Position numbers and translations under genes: made by a program | In this document: positions 20,041 to 30,689 of the stretch, one piece after another | Layout: every line of letters starts with the position of its first letter | How positions within the stretch are numbered: position 1 is the first letter of the stretch | The notes under the pieces: generated by a model | The model's input: only the letters and a program-made list of their open reading frames with translations | Databases searched by the model: none | Told to the model about the DNA's origin: nothing | NCBI GenBank assembly: GCA_039090855.1 | Contig: CM077034.1 | Coordinates: 223,474,331-223,538,330 of the forward strand | DNA: 64,000 bases | From: Macrothele yani | Lineage: Eukaryota; Arthropoda; Arachnida; Araneae; Macrothelidae | Reading direction: 5' to 3'

Positions 20041-20207
20041 AATCTAATATCTACGAATTATACAGGGTGTTCGTAAACTGTTTTGACAAAAGAAGAGGTG
20101 TGATAGTACCCATCAAGACGAACAATATTTACAATATTAGGTCGCATTCCACTCTGAGTGTCAGAAAAGAGTAAAGTTAGATGTCCAAGTTGAACTTTCA
20201 ACAGTGC
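20041..20207. repeat. Right copy of the ~170-bp direct repeat flanking SINE-2
   Basis: See the copy at 18962-19136. This copy lacks a few bases present in the left copy and in the transposon's opposite terminal repeat (GGAACC before TAGGTCGC), so the left copy is closer to the original. Confidence 0.85.
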
Positions 20208-20316
20208 AAAGAAAGAGAATTAACGACATCATAAGTTGCACAATCCCATTTATGGAGATCAGGGACAGACACAAAGCAAATGCTCAAAGTGGCGGCCTCG
20301 GGTGCCGTTGCACAAT

Positions 20317-20640
20317 TCACACCGGCGAATGCACCCTCTCGAAGACTCCCGGCGTCGTGTTTATCCTGTCCGCTGCAACAACGATTCTCATGACAAGATC
20401 TTCCACGGAATCCACGGGCGTCTCGTACACCAATGAAGAAGTCCAGTGGGTGTTAAGACCGGTGAGCGTGGAGGCCATGCCACACGTCCAATCCATTGTG
20501 CAGAGTACGTGGAATTCAGGAAGTGTCAACTGCACCTTGATAAGCCAATCAGCTGCAACTGTCGATGCTGCGTTTTTCTCTGGCAAATTGTAAACGGTAA
20601 ATGCTTGACAGGTGATGTTCTGGCGATGTGTTACCTCTCC
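20317..20640 (-). pseudogene. DUF4817-type transposase C-terminal remnant
   Basis: The minus frame reads LVYETPVDSVEDLVMRIVVA followed by ADRINTTPGVFERV and a stop near 20317. The motif of a proline-valine, ED-L-RI-AA helix and PGVFxRV occurs near the C-terminus of DUF4817-type transposases. The frame is open further upstream but there overlaps the terminal inverted repeat and is not convincingly coding. Confidence 0.55.
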
Positions 20641-21072
20641 GGCACGAAAGAAATGGCGCCTGAGGTGACGACTTGTGTTTGGTTGGACGTATTTCGAAGT
20701 TACTCTTTTCTGACACTCAAGAGTGGAATGCGACCCTAGGTTCCATTGTAAATATTGTTCATCTTGATGGGTACTATCCACCCCTCTTTTGTCAAAACAG
20801 TTTACAAGCACCCTGTATATTTAATATGCAAAGTAAATGTGTACATATAATAACAATTTTGATAATAAATTCCGTAATTAAAAGTACTAAATAATATAAA
20901 TAATTTAAATTTCACTGAAATAAAGAGAACTTAGCTGCTTACATACACTCTCATGAACACTAGCTTAGTTTCAATATTGCATTCAAAAGGCTTCCTCAAC
21001 TTAGCGAATTCTGCGATTTTACGTACGAGACTGTTGGTCCCTTGAAGTTCGTTAAATCGAGGTTTGACTGTA

Positions 21073-21215
21073 CCTCTGTCAGCTAAATAGTTACTGAATA
21101 AAATATGTGAAATATCCCTCACACCCACATTATATAATTTAGTTAAAAGAAATTGATACTTGAGAGTGTTTAACACTTTGGTTAAATCCAATAACACAGC
21201 AAGTCTAATGTTTTT
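21073..21215 (-). pseudogene. LINE-B reverse transcriptase, N-terminal visible part
   Basis: The minus strand reads LLDLTKVLNTLKYQFLLTKL then YNVGVRDISHILFSNYLADR, the RT fingers/palm region of CR1/Jockey-like LINEs (AVLLDLTKAFDTVNHxxLLxKL in relatives; the catalytic aspartate in KAFD is replaced by asparagine, KVLN). It stops abruptly at the TA of the pogo-like insertion and continues at 14508. It ends in a C-rich stretch near 21230. Confidence 0.8.
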
Positions 21216-21825
21216 TTATTCTAGATAAAAGACCCCCCCCCCCGCGCCTTAAATTCGAAATCTTAAAAACTTCCAGCATTTACAATAAAGTCTGCTCATC
21301 TTGTATTACTGTTTGAAAGCCAGTCATCTGTTTTCTTTGAACCACTTTCCAATGTAAGAATATTCCAAGATTTTATGCAGCTGTTATACCATTATTGCAT
21401 TTGCCTACATAGGAATATTGCTGGTCAACTGGTCGTCAGTTGTATTATCTTCGTGAACTGATTTTTTTTTCTTTCTTTTGCATGTAGCAAACTAGAAGTA
21501 ATTTTGTTATAGCCTGTTTGTATATTTTAAGAAGAAATGCATATTTTGTGTGTGTGTGTGTGTGTGTGTGTGACTGGAAGTGTACGCATGTGTGAGAGAT
21601 CTTTTTTTGTTATTAAAAATTTATATATATATGTGTATAAATATGAATATATTTGTTCATTTGCAATGCAATAAAAATATTAAGATGAATTAAAACCTGT
21701 GGAGCTTAGTTCAAAATAATTCACATATATAGCTGTTCAATGTGAACTATCTGAACATCACAGATATTGCCTCTCGGCACATTCACTACCACGTCCAGCA
21801 TTGGTCTAATGTGTGAAATCCTATA
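21216..21825. other. No gene; poly-C run and GT microsatellite
   Basis: A run of C at 21230-21243 and (GT)n at about 21548-21571, followed by AT-rich sequence. No coding or transposon homology recognised. Confidence 0.6.
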
Positions 21826-23690
21826 TCTGACTTGGGTCATAAGATCCAGGGTTTGTGCACTTCGTGAAATTTAAGTTCTATGACTTAATTGAAACTCCTG
21901 GAATTTAAATTTTGACTTAGGTCATAAGATCAAGAGTTTGTGCGCTTCATGGAATTTAAATCGTATCTGACTTAGATCACAAGATCGAGGGTTTGTGCAC
22001 TTTCTGGAATTTAAATCGTATCTGACTTAGATCGTAAGATCCAAGGTTTGTGCACTTTCTAGAATTTAAGTTCTATGACTTAATGTGAAACTCCTGGAAT
22101 TTAAATTTTGACTTAGGTCATAAGATCAAGAGTTTGTGCGCTTCATGGAATTTAAATCGTATCTGACTTAGATCATAAGATCCAAGGTTTCTGCACTTTC
22201 TGGAATTTAAGTTCTATGACTTAATTGAAACTCCTGGAATTTAAATTTTGACTTAGGTCATAAGATCAAGAGTTTGTGCGCTTCATGGAATTTAAATCGT
22301 ATCTGACTTAGATCACAAGATCGAGGGTTTGTGCACTTCGTGGAATTTAAATCGTATCTGACTTAGATCGTAAGATCCAAGGTTTGTGCACTTTCTGGAA
22401 TTTAAGTTCTATGACTTAATTGAAACTCCTGGAATTTAAATTTTGACTTAGGTCATAAGATCAAGAGTTTGTGCGCTTCATGGAATTTAAATCGTATCTG
22501 ACTTAGATCACAAGATCGAGGGTTTGTGCACTTCGTGGAATTTAAATCGTATCTGACTTAGATCGTAAGATCCAAGGTTTGTGCACTTTCTGGAATTTAA
22601 GTTCTATGACTTAGATCACAAGATCGAGGGTTTGTGCACTTCATGGAATTTAAATCATATCTGACTTAGGTCATAAGATCAAGAGTTTGTGCGCTTCATG
22701 GAATTTAAATCGTATCTGACTTAGATCACAAGATCGAGGGTTTGTGCACTTCGTGGAATTTAAATCGTATCTGACTTAGATCATAAGATCCAAGGTTTGT
22801 GCACTTTCTGGAATTTAAGTTCTATGACTTAATTGAAACTCCTGGAATTTAAATTTTGACTTAGGTCATAAGATCAAGAGTTTGTGCGCTTCATGGAATT
22901 TAAATCGTATCTGACTTAGATCACAAGATCGAGGGTTTGTGCACTTCGTGGAATTTAAATCGTATCTGACTTAGATCATAAGATTCAAGGTTTGTGCACT
23001 TTCTGGAATTTAAGTTCTATGACTTAATTGAAACTCCTGGAATTTAAATTTTGACTTAGGTCATAAGATCAAGAGTTTGTGCGCTTCATGGAATTTAAAT
23101 CGTATCTGACTTAGATCACAAGATCGAGGGTTTGTGCACTTCGTGGAATTTAAATCGTATCTGACTTAGATCATAAGATCCAAGGTTTGTGCACTTTCTG
23201 GAATTTAAGTTCTATGACTTAATTGAAACTCCTGGAATTTAAATTTTGACTTAGGTCATAAGATCAAGAGTTTGTGCGCTTCGTGGAATTTAAATCGTAT
23301 CTGACTTAGATCACAAGATCGAGGGTTTGTGCACTTCGTGGAATTTAAATCGTATCTGACTTAGATCACAAGATCGATGATTTGTGCGTTTCCTGGAATT
23401 TAAATCGTATCTGACTTAGATCACAAGATCGAGGGTTTGTGCACTTCGTGGAATTTAAATCGTATCTGACTTAGATCATAAGATCCAAGGTTGTGCACTT
23501 TCTGGAATTTAAGTTCTATGACTTAATTGAAACTCCTGGAATTTAAATTTTGACTTAGGTCATAAGATCAAGAGTTTGTGCGCTTCGTGGAATTTAAATC
23601 GTATCTCACTTAGATCATAAGATCCAAGGTTTGTGCACTTTCTGGAATTTAAGTCCTATATCTGACTTAGATCATAAGATGGAGGGTTTG
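21826..23690. repeat. ~55-bp satellite with ~192-bp higher-order units
   Basis: The base unit is GACTTAGATCA-AAGATC, a GTTTGTGC-CTT segment and GGAATTTAAAT. Four subtypes recur in order, one of them marked by TTAATTGAAACTCCTGG, giving a higher-order period near 192 bp. The array is irregular near 22600-22680 and 23340-23420, where subtypes are skipped or repeated. It ends at 23690 where a foldback-type terminus begins. Confidence 0.9.
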
Positions 23691-24377
23691 TTATGGCTGA
23701 AATATATTTGCCTTAAAATTCTTATAAGATCCAGAGTTCATACTTTTAGTACTTTTCTGTCAACTTCCATGCTGTCGGACGTGTTAGTGCATGTGTTAAC
23801 ATGTATGGGAGTGTGCTTCAGAAGTTCTAGTAAATGTGAATTATTTTCCAAGTTCATGGATTGAAAAGGGTTAAGAGCATTATTGGCTGCTTCTTATTAA
23901 GTGAGGTTTTTGTTATATATGCTATATTGTTATGTCACACCAATAAAACCCATTATCACAAAATGACTGCAGAATACATTTTCAGTTTGTACCATTTTAT
24001 AGCATTAGAGTTGATTACAGTGTTATCACAGAATTTCATTGTATCTGCCATAGACATGTCTTTTACCACAATTCACTGTGTTCCATCAAACTCATTTTGG
24101 TTAATGCATTCACTGATGATGCAATTTAAAGTTTCGAAAGGATAAACTAGTTTCTGTAAAATTCACATCGGGTTTATTTCACACACTAGTTTTCCTCATT
24201 TTTAAAATTTTTGGGGTAAGGGATTTTTCTTTCTCATTCGTGAGCTAAAAACACTTTTTTTTTTTAGGAGTCCAAAAAGTTGTGAACCAAATATGCTTGT
24301 GTGTATAAACTAATCAGGTTTTTTTTTTTTTATTTACTATGGGTGAATTTTTGTTTTTCGTGATGATGACTTATGTA
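23691..24377. other. Single-copy-looking AT-rich stretch with a foldback-like terminus
   Basis: The first 40 bp (ATGGCTGAAATATATTTGCC then TTAAAATTCTTATA) match the termini of foldback FB1 (26.5 and 35.7 kb). The rest shows only open frames under 100 codons with no recognised motif. A weak hammerhead-like pattern lies at 24107-24150. Confidence 0.5.
24107..24150 (+). ncRNA. Weak hammerhead-like pattern
   Basis: CTGATGA (24113-24119) and CGAAA (24135-24139) in the same order and similar distance as in the PLE tails, with an extra T after CTGATGA. The intervening stem II is poor and no PLE coding sequence is adjacent. Possibly an old, isolated PLE tail. Confidence 0.2.
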
Positions 24378-25702
24378 CAAGGAGTGTTCAAATGAAAAGG
24401 TACGAAACGACACTGTGGGTATAAATGAAGACTTTATTCAAAGTATACACCATAGGCCGTAGCACAACGATCCCATTGATTAACGAGCCGAAGGATTCCT
24501 TGTTCTCAGAATTCCTGTGGCCGTGACGAGACCCAGTCCTGCACAGCGTCCTTCAGTTCGTCGTCCGAGTGGAAGCGCTTCCCTTTCAGATGTTTTTTCA
24601 GGGGACCAAACACATGGAAATCGCAGGGCGACATGTCCGGGCTGTAGGGCGGATAGTCAAGCTGCTCCCACTGGAATTTGGCCAGTTCCGCGTGTGTGAC
24701 CCTGGAGACGTGTGGACGCGCGTTATCATGGAGCAGGACCACACCCTCCGTGAGCAGCCCCGGTCTTTTGTTCTTGATGGACCTGCGTAGGCTTCGGAGT
24801 GTCACACAGTACACCTCGGAGTTAATGGTTCGTCTGTGATGGAGGAATTCAACAAGTAGTGGATCTTGGACGTCGAAAAAGACGGTGAGCAACACCTTGC
24901 CTGCTGACGCCACGGCTTTGAACTTTTAGGGGAGGTGACGACGCATGCTTCCACTGCATGCTGTCCCGCTTTGTCTCTGGCTCGTAGTGATGGCACCAGC
25001 TCTCATCACCTGTGACGATCCGCTCCAGGAAAGCGTGGTCTTCATGATACCGAAACAGATGTTGAAGTGCTAGCCCCATACGCAGTTCCTTTTGCTGGTC
25101 GGTGAGCTGCTTCGGAACCCACTGCGCGCACACCTTCCGATAACGCAACCCGTCGTGAACAATTGTCCACACTGTTACAACGCTGACATCCACCTCCACC
25201 GCCAACATTCGCAATGTGACACGCCGATCACCTCTCACTATGTCGTCCACCTTGTCGACGAGATCGCCCCGTGATGACTGTGTTTGCCTGGCCTGGTCTC
25301 GGGTCATCAACCAAACTCTCACGGCCTGCACGAAAACAGGCACTCCATTTTCTCACTGACTTGTCTGACACACAGTCTTCCCCATATACGGTCACCATCC
25401 GGCGATGAATAGCGGCCGGTTTAACACCTTCCGCCGTCAGAAATCGGATAACGCCTCGCTGCTCCTCAATCGTCGAATTTTGCAATGCGAACGCCATCCT
25501 GTCCTCGCACGCACTGCCGCGTCAATTGGACGGCGCTCTTTATAAGAGCCTCTGCTCTCTCCCGCGCATGCTCCGATTCACGCCGGCGACTCCAATCGCA
25601 TCCCTAGATGTGTCGCTACGTTCTCCCATAGCGGCATAGGCAAATATGTTAGCGGTTACGTTCTTATGACGTTTCGTACCTATTTCATTTGAACACCCCT
25701 AG
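24378..25702 (-). mobile_element. Mariner-B, full length (1325 bp)
   Basis: Terminal inverted repeats (left GTGTTCAAATGAAAAGGTAC; right complement GTGTTCAAATGAAATAGGTA) flanked by TA. The element contains a whole mariner transposase on the minus strand. A deletion derivative of the same family is at 15893-16537. Confidence 0.93.
24434..25497 (-). pseudogene. Mariner-B transposase with two frameshifts and one nonsense codon
   Basis: The protein starts MAFALQNSTIEEQRGVIRFL at 25497. It shows the two-part helix-turn-helix DNA-binding region, then the D of VTGDESW, the D of LLHDNARPH and the D of YSPDMSPCDFH, the DD34D triad of mariner, and ends GVYFE at 24434. The breaks are a frameshift near 25280-25290 (after QANTVITG), a second near 24920 (before VASAGKVLL), and a TGG-to-TGA stop at about 24504 (in QEFWEQ). 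Apart from these the sequence is well preserved, so inactivation looks recent. Confidence 0.92.
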
Positions 25703-26494
25703 TATATAAATAATCGTGAGGCTTTCATCCACGCTTTAATTTCTTAGGTGATTTGATTTTTATTATGAAAATCATTTGTTCTCATGTGATAGTGATTAAT
25801 GCGTGTGTCACACAGCGTTTCAGCTTAAGTTTGTACAAAAAAAAAAAAGAAAAGAAATGTGAAAGCTGCGGAGAGTTTTCAGTGCCTTTTTCTATATTAA
25901 ATCATTATGTAGAAAGTTCTTGTTTTACACTAACCTGCTTTACTCAAGTGATAAATGTGTAGTTTATATGTAATAACATGGAATGTAGAAATATTGCCAT
26001 GTAAATTGTACAGGAAATACATTTATCTTTATGTAGTGTGTTTGTACAGATTCAACTGTGTAAAATTTATCATTCCTCACAGAGTATAAATTTGCCTGAA
26101 AAACATTATTAAAGTTTTCCATTCATTGAAATTTGCTGTTGAATTATTGACACTAGTGATGGACCATTTGTGAACGTTTCATTCACAAGTTATTCATTCA
26201 CAACGAATAATCTTCACTGTGTATAGTGAAAGCTTTTCACTCGCCACAGTTAACGATCGTTCAATCTGCCATTACTGTGACACATACTGGAGTTGCAGCA
26301 TGTTTACCTTTCTTTCACTTGCAGGAGTCCAGTAAGGAAAGTAATATCGAGAACTAATATGTGTCAACCATTATGCAAGTGAGCAGTCGGTTAGGGAATA
26401 ATGGTGAAACTTAAGAATGGGAATGATACCTGAATGTCATTCATTTGGATCATAAAAGAGTGGTAGGCAATGCACATAACTAACAAATAAATTA
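25703..26494. other. No gene; left copy of a flanking repeat of FB1
   Basis: AT-rich sequence with a poly-A/AAAG run near 25829-25856. Positions 26334-26455 (AAGTAATATCGAGAAC through AGAATGGGAATGATAC-CTGA) are repeated in direct orientation at about 35800-35925, on the other side of foldback FB1. Confidence 0.6.
26334..26455. repeat. ~125-bp direct repeat, left flank of FB1
   Basis: About 85 percent similar by eye to 35800-35925, sharing GTGAGCAGTC and AATAATGGTGAAACTT. A third partial copy is at 35948-35990. The pair could be a long target duplication around FB1 or a pre-existing tandem repeat. Confidence 0.6.
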
Positions 26495-26794
26495 AGAAGA
26501 TGGTAGTGTAGAACACACTAAGTTACGTATAAAAGTTTTAAGGCAAATATACACTGCCGGAAAGTGAAAAAAGAACACCAAGAAGGAATTGGCGGACGAT
26601 CATGAAATTTACATATGTTAATGGGGTCGAGTTTACGTAGGTGTGATGTTAATTTCGGGACTAACTGGTGAGTGCTTACGCCACAGCACGGCATAATATG
26701 CAAATTATTGTCGGTGGTATTTAAGGAGTATGGCGAAGTGAATGTAATCAGCCGTCGGCGTACAGACACGTGCGAAGACCCTGAAGAAGCTGCA

Positions 26795-27760
26795 ATGCCT
26801 GGACATGGAAGACGTGCACGATTTCAGCAGTTATCGGACTTTCAGCGAGGTCGTCTAATCGGACTCCGCGAGGCTGGGTGGTGGTATCTTCGTATTGCAG
26901 AGCGGATTGGACGGGAAGTATCAGTGGTGGCGTAGATGGTCCGAGGAACATTCCCACACGAGAAGACGTGGAACCGGGAGTCACAGACGGACCGATTGAC
27001 GCATAAGAAAAGCGGCGGTGTCGAACAGAACATCCACTGCGACGCAAATCCAAGCTGCCATTGCACCTGAGGTGACTATGCGACCAATCCGCAACAGTCT
27101 ACTGGATGCAGGACTACGGGCACGTGTACCTCTGACTCCAGCCGACCGCCAGGAATGGCATGGCTGCAGTGGTGTCGCCAACGTCTGCACTGGAGAACGC
27201 AATGGCGATCTGTCGTGTTCAGCGATGAAAGCAGATTCTGCTTGGGAGCCTCCGATGGCCGTATGCGTGTTCGCAGACGCACAGGGGAGCGTCTCCACCC
27301 TTCTTGCATCCGCCAGCGACACACATGGCCTACACCTGGTCTGGTGTGGGAAGCGATCGGCTATCAGTCCAATACACAAATAGTGTTTGTACCGGGTACG
27401 TTAAACAGCACCTCCTACATCAACAACATCATTCAGCCCGTTGTTGTGCCATTTGTAAGGTCGGTCCATCGTGTTTTCCAGCAAGATAATGCACACCCAC
27501 ACACGGCATGTGCAACGCAACATGCACTTCAGGGTGTGAGAAAACTTCCATGGCCTGCACGTTCACCAGATTGAGCACGTGTGGGATTTTATGGGACAAC
27601 AACTTATCCGGTCTCCACAACCATCCCCGATTTACGCGTGCAGGTTGAGGATGCTTGGAACTCAATACCCCAAACTTACATCCAACATCTGTACGACAGA
27701 CTCCATGCCAGAATTGCAGAGTGTGACGCAGTTCATGGCGGTTCAACCTCGTACTAACCA
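26795..27760 (+). pseudogene. Tc1-C transposase, multiply broken
   Basis: From ATG 26795 the frame reads GRRARFQQLSDFQRGRLIGL and a helix-turn-helix, then meets a stop at 26935. Later pieces in shifted frames give WLQWCRQRLHWRTQWRSVVF with SDESRFCLGASDG (first catalytic D), VFQQDNAHPHTACATQ (second D) and ARSPD (start of the motif that holds the third acidic residue), then VEDAWNSIPQTYIQHLYDRL and HGGSTSY. Numerous frameshifts. The last 40 codons recur in each downstream 297-bp unit. Confidence 0.85.
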
Positions 27761-30298
27761 TGTTACATGGAAATGTTATTTTTCAGTTTACCAGCAAATA
27801 CAGCTGTATTTTGCCATAATGTTTTGATCACGTTATCCTCTGTATTCCGTTATTATGCTGTATAAATTTCGTTGGTATCAGACGTCTCCTTCTTGGTGTT
27901 CTTTTTTCACTTTCTAGCCACAACCATCCCCGATTTAGGCGTCCAGGTTGAGGATGCTTGGAACTCAATACCCCAAACTTACATCCAACAGCTGTACGAC
28001 AGACTCCATGCCAGAATTGCAGAGTGTGACGCAGTTTATGGCGGTTCAACCTCGTACTAACCATGTTACATGGAAATGTTATTTTTCAGTTTACCAGCAA
28101 ATACAGCTGTATTTTGCCATAATGTTTTGAGCACGTTATCCTCTGTATTCCGTTATGTATAAATTTCGTTGGTATCAGACGTCTCCTTCTTGGTGTTCTT
28201 TTTCACTTTCTAGCCACAACCATCCCCGATTTAGGCGTCCAGGTTGAGGATGCTTTGAACTCAATACCCCAAACTTACATCCAACAGCTGTACGACAGAC
28301 TCCATGCCAGAATTGCACAGTGTGACGCAGTTCATGGCGGTTCAACCTCGTACTAACCATGTTACATGGAAATGTTATTTTTCAGTTTACCAGCAAATAC
28401 AGCTGTATTTTGCCATAATGTTTTGATCACGTTATCCTCTGTATTCCGTTATGTATAAATTTCGTTGGTATCAGACGTCTCCTTCTTGGTGTTCTTTTTT
28501 CACTTTCTTAGCCACGACCATCCCCGATTGAGGCGTCCAGGTTGAGGATGCTTTGAACTCAATACCCCAAACTTACATCCAACATCTGTACGACAGACTC
28601 CATGCCAGAATTGCACAGTGTGACGCAGTTCATGGCGGTTCAACCTCGTACTAACCATGTTACATGGAAATGTTATTTTTCAGTTTACCAGCAAATACAG
28701 CTGTATTTTGCCATAATGTTTTGATCACGTTATCCTCTGTATTCCGTTATGTATAAATTTCGTTGGTATCAGACGTCTCCTTCTTGGTGTTCTTTTTTCA
28801 CTTTCTAGCCACGACCATCCCCGATTGAGGCGTCCAGGTTGAGGATGCTTTGAACTCAATACCCCAAACTTACATCCAACATCTGTACGACAGACTCCAT
28901 GCCAGAATTGCACAGTGTGACGCAGTTCATGGCGGTTCAACCTCGTACTAACCATGTTACATGGAAATGTTATTTTTCAGTTTACCAGCAAATGCAGCTG
29001 TATTTTGCCATAATGTTTTGATCACGTTATCCTCTGTATTCCGTTATGTATAAATTTCGTTGGTATCAGACGTCTCCTTCTTGGTGTTCTTTTTTCACTT
29101 TCTAGCCACGACCATCCCCTATTTAGGCGTCCAGGTTGAGGATGCTTGGAACTCAATACCCCAAACTTCCATCCAACATCTGTACGACAGACTCCATGCC
29201 AGAATTGCACAGTGTGACGCAGTTCATGGCGGTTCAACCTCGTACTAACCATGTTACATGGAAATGTTATTTTTCAGTTTACCAGCAAATACAGCTGTAT
29301 TTTGCCATAATGTTTTGATCGCGTTATCCTCTGTATTCCGTTATGTACAAATTTCGTTGGTATCAGACGTCTCCTTCTTGGTGTTCTTTTTTCACTTTCT
29401 AGCCACGACCATCCCCGATTGAGGCGTCCAGGTTGAGGATGCTTGGAACTCAATACCCCAAACTTACATCCAACATCTGTACGACAGACTCCATGCCAGA
29501 ATTGCACAGTGTGACGCAGTTCATGGCGGTTCAACCTCGTACTAACCATGTTACATGGAAATGTTATTTTTCAGTTTACCAGCAAATACAGCTGTATTTT
29601 GCCATAATGTTTTGATCACGTTATCCTCTGTATTCCGTTATGTATAAATTTCGTTGGTATCAGACGTCTCCTTCTTGGTGTTCTTTTTTCACTTTCTAGC
29701 CACGACCATCCCCTATTTAGGCGTCCAGGTTGAGGATGCTTGGAACTCAATACCCCAAACTTCCATCCAACATCTGTACGACAGACTCCATGCCAGAATT
29801 GCACAGTGTGACGCAGTTCATGGCGGTTCAACCTCGTACTAACCATGTTACATGGAAATGTTATTTTTCAGTTTACCAGCAAATACAGCTGTATTTTGCC
29901 ATAATGTTTTGATCGCGTTATCCTCTGTATTCCGTTATGTATAAATTTCGTTGGTATCAGACGTCTCCTTCTTGGTGTTCTTTTTTCACTTTCTAGTCAC
30001 GACCATCCCCGATAGAGGCGTCCAGGTTGAGGATGCTTTGAACTCAATACCCCAAACTTACATCCAACATCTGTACGACAGACTCCATGCCAGAATTGCA
30101 CAGTGTGACGCAGTTCATGGCGGTTCAACCTCGTACTAACCATGTTACATGGAAATGTTATTTTTCAGTTTACCAGCAAATACAGCTGTATTTTGCCATA
30201 ATGTTTTGATCGCGTTATCCTCTGTATTCTGTTATGTATAAATTTCGTTGGTATCAGACGTCTCCTTCTTGGTGTTCTTCTTTCACTTTCCGCCAGTG
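27621..30298. repeat. ~297-bp tandem repeat, 9 copies, from the Tc1-C 3' end
   Basis: CCATCCCC starts at 27621, 27924, 28220, 28518, 28814, 29111, 29408, 29705 and 30003; spacing 296-298 bp except the first (303, with an extra TTATGCTG-like insertion). Each unit encodes the last 40 transposase codons (through CDAVHGGSTSY), the 3' untranslated region and most of the terminal repeat, and then restarts with TAGCCAC. The 29111 and 29705 units share private variants (CCCCTATTTAGG, CTTCCATCC), as do others, pointing to amplification of multi-unit blocks. Confidence 0.95.
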
Positions 30299-30689
30299 TA
30301 TTTCAGCCATTACTATGGCCATCAGTGAAACTAAGATTTGTTTCGTTGCCAGATTGGAAAGGTAAGTTTTGTAACGGTAACTCCGGGTGACGTGATGCAA
30401 TGAGGGATTTCCAGATGTATGAAACGAAAGTGGGGAGCTTAGAGTTGCAATTTTCGGAAAATAAAATTTCCGAACTTACTCCAAACCTCAAGAGCATACC
30501 AATTTTGAAAGGCCATAGTAATCATATATTCATACAGCATTTCAAATGTCATCTAGCAGCTTAATTATTCACGTGCTATTTAGACAATCTATATTTTGAG
30601 GTTACTCACCTTTAACCCATAGCTCTTTCAGGAGGTTTTCGTCTCTACACATTTCCAACACGTATTTTTCTCATTTACATCGTCGTTGG

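Larger units (their letters stand above)
18984..20818 (-). mobile_element. Long-TIR Tc1/mariner-type element with DUF4817-like remnant, split by SINE-2
   Basis: The left end TACAGGGTGTTCGTAA (18984, duplicated at 20061) and the right end ACCCTGTA (20818) are inverted; the homology extends about 125 bp inward (for example GGTAC-TATCACCCC-type sequence and GTCGCATTCCACTCT). Without SINE-2 and the duplicated left end the element would be about 0.76 kb, too short for a full transposase, so it is a non-autonomous deletion derivative. Confidence 0.75.
14511..21070. mobile_element. Pogo/Tigger-like insertion (composite, 6.56 kb)
   Basis: The left end CAGTCAAACCCCTATTTAAC and the right end (complement CAGTCAAACCTCGATTTAAC) are terminal inverted repeats of the pogo/Tigger type and are flanked by TA on both sides. 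The insertion interrupts LINE-B exactly: joining the flanks across one TA restores a continuous RT frame. No pogo transposase is recognisable inside, so the original was probably a short non-autonomous element later enlarged by the nested insertions listed below. A second copy of the right end is at 52066-52191. Confidence 0.8.
26552..30298 (+). mobile_element. Tc1-family element Tc1-C with its 3' end repeated nine times
   Basis: Terminal repeats CACTGCCGGAAAGTGAAAAA (left) and the complement of CACTGGCGGAAAGTGAAAGA (right), flanked by TA. It is inserted in the left arm of FB1; the right arm shows the empty site (GGCAAATAAATTTCAGCC in complement). A Tc1 is normally 1.5-1.7 kb; this one is 3.75 kb because about 297 bp comprising the end of the transposase gene and the 3' untranslated region are repeated. 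Only the outermost copy ends in the true terminus. Confidence 0.92.

Noticed and set aside
20317..20811. A 164-codon minus-strand protein
   Set aside because: Its first third is terminal inverted repeat. Only the last part resembles a transposase C-terminus, so it was annotated as a remnant.
27828..30139. Multiple 60-90 codon frames on both strands
   Set aside because: All are repeats of the same 297-bp Tc1-C unit. Only the plus-strand transposase C-terminus has meaning.
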